Shown in pieces: positions 5,232 through 8,334 of a stretch of DNA of 8,334 bases. The notes beneath the pieces are model-generated. The model was not told where the DNA came from. It made no database searches and worked only from the letters and a program-made list of their open reading frames with translations. The stretch comes from Candidatus Thorarchaeota archaeon (GTDB lineage: Archaea > Asgardarchaeota > Thorarchaeia > Thorarchaeales > Thorarchaeaceae). The stretch lies in the NCBI GenBank assembly GCA_016840825.1, contig JAEORN010000171.1, forward strand, positions 1 to 8,334, in the 5' to 3' direction. The position numbers and the translations under genes are program-made. Numbering within the stretch: the first letter of the stretch is position 1; each line of letters begins with the position of its first letter.

Positions 5232-6116
5232 TTAGAGACCCATCCTATGGAGTTCTCGTTCAAGGAACTTCTTTGTTTCGTTAAGATTGTGCCACCTTTC
5301 AGCGAAAGTGGCCGCATTGATCCTCTGTTCCTTGTACGCACTCTCAAGATCATCAATCTCTATTTCGGTTTCATTCAACCTATCACGATACATCTGTACG
5401 CGCATAGCGGCATTAGCTTCCTCTGATTCACTTGGTTTTTGAATTGAGATAATTTGACCGTCCATGATCCTGTAAATCCGGTCTGTCTGTCTTGCGATCG
5501 CTGGATCATGAGTGACCATGACAACTGTCTTACCCATCTCCTTGTTGATACGATGCAAGAATTGGACTATTTTCCCTCCAGTTTCCTGGTCGAGATCACC
5601 TGTAGGTTCGTCACAGATAAGGATTGGGGGATCATTCGCAAGTGCAGCAGCAATTGCCACGCGTTGCTTTTCACCACCACTGAGCTCGTCAGGTTTGTGC
5701 TTCATTCTTAAAGCAAGGCCAACAGTAGTCAATAGTTCTTCAGCTCTCTTCTTGCGTTGCGCTGCAGGCATTTTGATAGCAAGCATAGGGAGCTCTACAT
5801 TCTCAAATGCAGTAAGAGTTGGAATGAGATTGAGAGTCTGGAATATGTGCCCAACAGCCTTCTGTCGCAGAAAACCGAGCTCTGCATTTGAGAAGTTCGT
5901 AATCTCTTTCCCTGCTACAAAGCTCTGTCCTGCAGTAGCCTTTGTAAGACCTCCAATGATGTTCAATAGAGTCGTCTTCCCGCTCCCACTTGGTCCGATA
6001 ATTGCGACCATCTCACCTTCTTCAATCTGGATAGAGAGACCTCGAAGTGCTTGGACCTCGACATTTCCCATTTTGAATACTTTCACCAGATCCTTTGCTT
6101 CAATATAGCTTGTCAT
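5232..6116 (-). CDS. ABC transporter ATP-binding protein, LolD/MacB type, with C-terminal helical extension
   Basis: 294 residues from the ATG at 6116. All ABC ATPase motifs are intact: Walker A GPSGSGKTT (K47), Q-loop FQTLNL (Q93), signature LSGGEKQR (145-152), Walker B ILICDEP with catalytic E170, the D-loop GDLD, and the H-loop THD (H203). The overall pattern is that of the LolD/MacB/FtsE group, whose ATPases drive mechanical movement of FtsX-type permeases rather than classical import. Residues from about 228 to the end form a charged, probably coiled-coil tail (for example LNETEIEIDDLESAYKEQR) that ordinary members of about 225-235 residues lack. The ATG at 6116 is preferred over TTG at 6122 because GGGAG at 6126-6130 lies 9 bases upstream of the ATG. 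The gene follows the permease stop by 6 bases, so the two are co-transcribed and form one complex. Confidence 0.93.
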   Translation of the reverse strand: MTSYIEAKDLVKVFKMGNVEVQALRGLSIQIEEGEMVAIIGPSGSGKTTLLNIIGGLTKATAGQSFVAGKEITNFSNAELGFLRQKAVGHIFQTLNLIPTLTAFENVELPMLAIKMPAAQRKKRAEELLTTVGLALRMKHKPDELSGGEKQRVAIAAALANDPPILICDEPTGDLDQETGGKIVQFLHRINKEMGKTVVMVTHDPAIARQTDRIYRIMDGQIISIQKPSESEEANAAMRVQMYRDRLNETEIEIDDLESAYKEQRINAATFAERWHNLNETKKFLERELHRMGL

Positions 6117-6122
6117 TTTCAA

Positions 6123-8334
6123 TTACTCCCTAAGTACATCTATTTTACTTTCATCAAATCGTGTCGTTAAGAGAATCGGAATTAACGCTGATAGTACTAT
6201 GACTCCCACAATCAGTCCCATGAGAGAGATTACTATGGGTGTCAGAACTATTTGCGGTCTTACCAGAGCTTGAGTATTCTGACTTGTATTCGCGATATCG
6301 CCAAATAGCTGAATAATGCCAGTTCCCAAACCTAGAATCATCGAGAATAGAATCATGACCATCACTTCAGCCACTAGAACCTTCATGACTTGATTCTTAG
6401 TGAAACCTCTCACAGCTAGTAGTGTTGTTTCATATTCTTTCTCGCGAAGAGTGAGACTAACGATTAAGCCAGTCCCTGCTATGGCCAACACAACTGCAAA
6501 AGCAATCCCTAGCCATCTTGCTCTTGTTCCTCCTTGTTCAAATGTTGCCTCAGATCTTGCCACGGCGCGAGATGTTGCAGAATCAGTGCTTCTCACTTCA
6601 GGAGAGATTGAGAGAATTTCTTGCTCAATAGCAGTTCCATTTAGTCCGGCTTCAGTTTTCATTAGTACATGAGGCTCAGCATAATCAAGGAACCCTGTTG
6701 ACTCAAGGAAATCTATGGGAATATATGATGGATACGACCCACCAAATGCAAATTGACCGAGGAAATCATCAAGAGGACTTCTGAACCCAGTGAATCCAAC
6801 AATCTCAAGCTGATATGCAGTTCCTGTCGGCATCCTTACTGTAACTGTGTTGCCAAACCTAAGTTCGAGCTGCCTGGCAACGGTTACTGATAGAATTATC
6901 TTCTGACCAGTGAAATTGGAGAACATGTTCTCAACAGTATCACCAGAGAACCAGCTATCCTCATAGAATGCGGAGTCTCTCCAAGATTCTGGATCAATTG
7001 CTCTCGTTTGCAGCTGCCCTCTGGTTGTGCTAAGTGCAATCTGATATTCAGTCGTTAATGACACGACTCCATCTATTGCTTCTAGATCAGGAAGAATGGT
7101 CGTGAGATTCTCACCAGTACCATAAATAGCGCTCACATTAGAGCCAACATCATATAGATCAGTACGATCCCTAAGGTCCTGTTCAGAAAACAGGCTTCCG
7201 ACACTGAATATGCCATATGATACGATTAATGCTACTACAAATACCAGAGCAGCATTTCGAGATGGGTTTCTTTTTACATTACGTGTTGCAAGATTACCAA
7301 ATGCGCCAAAGAATCTGCGACCGGCTCCAACGACTGATTCTTGAAATCTTTGAGATCCGCGAAGAAGTATCTTAGTTGCTCCATAGAGGAAAGCTATGGG
7401 ACCAGCAAAGTTAAGAAACGCATCGACGGGAAGCCAGAGAGCAAATACGATAAGCAGGATGAAGTTGGTACTCAGTGCCCCGCCCACTAGTGTATTCATA
7501 TCAATTCCTAGAATCCAAACAATGAGCTTGTATGAGCCAAGTACGAATGCAAGCACCGGAAGTAGTCTTTTGTACTCACGCTGTTCTTCAATGTAGATAT
7601 ACTGCTTAAGAGAATCAAGTGGATCCAATTTAGCCGCTCTATCAGATGGACCTCGTATGGACCAAAAGGCCAGTATTGCACCAAATGCTATGGTTACTAC
7701 GACATTGATAGGATTAGCAGCAAGCGTAACGAAGGGAGACTCTATGGGAACATTGACAATTAGATGTGCTAAATATGTGCCAAGGAAGAGACCAATTGTA
7801 CCACCAATTATGCCAATTATTATCGCTTCAATCTGTAGCATGCGCTTGATGGCCTTCGGACCAAAGCCCTTTGTCTGTAAAAGTCCGAATTCCCTTCTTC
7901 TTAGATTATAGCTCACATCACTCAGCATTGTTGCTGAATACCATGACATGAAAATGACAGGTGCTGCTAGAGATACGAATGATATAACAAGTAGAGAAGC
8001 AGCAAGTGAAAGGAACGTTAGAGTAGTACCAACAAGGTTTGATGACTGAGTGTTATAGATAGCTGTTCTGTCCTCTATCTTAGCTAATGCATTTTGAATA
8101 TTCGTTGAGGAGGCTCCAAGATCATATGGATTGATCAATAGGTCACGGTTAAGATGAACCAAAAAGCCTTGAGTCGCTACCAGCCTTGTCGCATTCTCAA
8201 TCTGCGAGAAATGATCAATAATTGGCTTCATCGTGTCATCCCAGTCAACAAGCATCAGATCATATTCACGCCAGTCTCCAATCTCTATCTCTATGAAACC
8301 TAGGTTCAGAGTTGCCGGTGGATTCAGGAGACGA
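6123..8334 (-). CDS. ABC transporter permease with two FtsX domains (MacB/LolE-like), N-terminus outside window
   Basis: The frame stays open to the window edge, with 26 more codons upstream of the Met at 8255, so the gene is 5'-truncated here; 736 residues are visible. Counting from the Met at 8255, the first part (about 1-72) is the end of an extracytoplasmic domain. A first FtsX domain follows: helices near 74-103, 141-168 and 182-200, with the cytoplasmic RRREFGLLQTKGFG motif (119-132). Helices near 232-250, 262-282 and 335-354 link to a second extracytoplasmic domain (about 357-575). A second FtsX domain closes the protein, with helices near 582-602, 622-645 and 664-695 and the matching REKEYETTLLAVRGF motif (603-617). 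Both cytoplasmic motifs are where the ATPase couples. Such permeases move lipids, lipoproteins, peptides or drugs, or work as mechanotransmission devices; the substrate here is unknown. The ATPase gene follows directly. Confidence 0.92.
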   Translation of the reverse strand, partial: RLLNPPATLNLGFIEIEIGDWREYDLMLVDWDDTMKPIIDHFSQIENATRLVATQGFLVHLNRDLLINPYDLGASSTNIQNALAKIEDRTAIYNTQSSNLVGTTLTFLSLAASLLVISFVSLAAPVIFMSWYSATMLSDVSYNLRRREFGLLQTKGFGPKAIKRMLQIEAIIIGIIGGTIGLFLGTYLAHLIVNVPIESPFVTLAANPINVVVTIAFGAILAFWSIRGPSDRAAKLDPLDSLKQYIYIEEQREYKRLLPVLAFVLGSYKLIVWILGIDMNTLVGGALSTNFILLIVFALWLPVDAFLNFAGPIAFLYGATKILLRGSQRFQESVVGAGRRFFGAFGNLATRNVKRNPSRNAALVFVVALIVSYGIFSVGSLFSEQDLRDRTDLYDVGSNVSAIYGTGENLTTILPDLEAIDGVVSLTTEYQIALSTTRGQLQTRAIDPESWRDSAFYEDSWFSGDTVENMFSNFTGQKIILSVTVARQLELRFGNTVTVRMPTGTAYQLEIVGFTGFRSPLDDFLGQFAFGGSYPSYIPIDFLESTGFLDYAEPHVLMKTEAGLNGTAIEQEILSISPEVRSTDSATSRAVARSEATFEQGGTRARWLGIAFAVVLAIAGTGLIVSLTLREKEYETTLLAVRGFTKNQVMKVLVAEVMVMILFSMILGLGTGIIQLFGDIANTSQNTQALVRPQIVLTPIVISLMGLIVGVIVLSALIPILLTTRFDESKIDVLRE
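6126..6130 (-). promoter_or_regulatory. Shine-Dalgarno of the ABC ATPase gene
   Basis: On the minus strand GGGAG is followed by 9 bases and then the ATG at 6116. It lies in the last codons of the permease gene, which suggests coupled translation, and it is too close (3 bases) to serve the TTG at 6122. It therefore decides the start. Confidence 0.6.

Noticed and set aside
5235..5257. Small compound hairpin (GAGA/TCTC with inner CCAT/ATGG) just after the kinase stop
   Set aside because: The stems are only 4 bp each, with mismatches between them, inside ATPase coding sequence; too weak to call a terminator.
5512..6108. A 198-codon open frame on the plus strand opposite the ABC ATPase gene
   Set aside because: It lies entirely antisense to a gene with every ABC motif, its translation is low-quality (rich in Ser, Pro and Phe with no domain), and it has no start context.

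Overview
The window looks archaeal. Intergenic regions are very short, start sites sit at near-leaderless distances from AT-rich TATA-like boxes (best at 1143-1222), the histidine kinase has an archaeal-style HDxxN H-box, and composition is moderately AT-rich. An Asgard-type (for example Thorarchaeota-like) or other anaerobic archaeon would fit, but nothing in the sequence proves the lineage. I found no tRNA, rRNA, CRISPR array, insertion sequence or attachment site, and no gene-free stretch longer than 300 bases. The largest gap is the 127 bp divergent spacer at 2831-2957.

Left part (1-1945), a redox-flavoured cluster. The C-terminal end of a probable ferritin-like protein overlaps or adjoins a thioredoxin-fold protein with a one-cysteine WCGDA active-site motif. 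Converging on it is an HxlR-family winged-helix regulator with four cysteines. This regulator is divergent from a cysteine-rich 4Fe-4S ferredoxin-like protein. The 80 bp between them holds two back-to-back archaeal promoters and repeated GTAACT half-sites, so the regulator probably controls itself and the ferredoxin-like gene.

Middle (1949-5231). A plant-type (Ntn-hydrolase) L-asparaginase/isoaspartyl peptidase on the minus strand is divergent from a 757-residue histidine kinase. The kinase has about 16 predicted membrane helices in place of a soluble sensor domain, and it has no response regulator beside it.

Right part (5232-8334), minus strand. An FtsX/MacB-type permease, cut by the window edge, is followed 6 bp later by its LolD/MacB-like ABC ATPase, which has an unusual C-terminal helical tail. 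They form one operon.

All three convergent gene pairs meet with gaps of only 1, 3 and 0 bases. Two of these junctions carry perfect inverted repeats on the stop codons, which may act as shared 3'-end signals. The most interesting items are the HxlR/ferredoxin divergent control region with its cysteine-rich regulator, and the 16-helix membrane histidine kinase.
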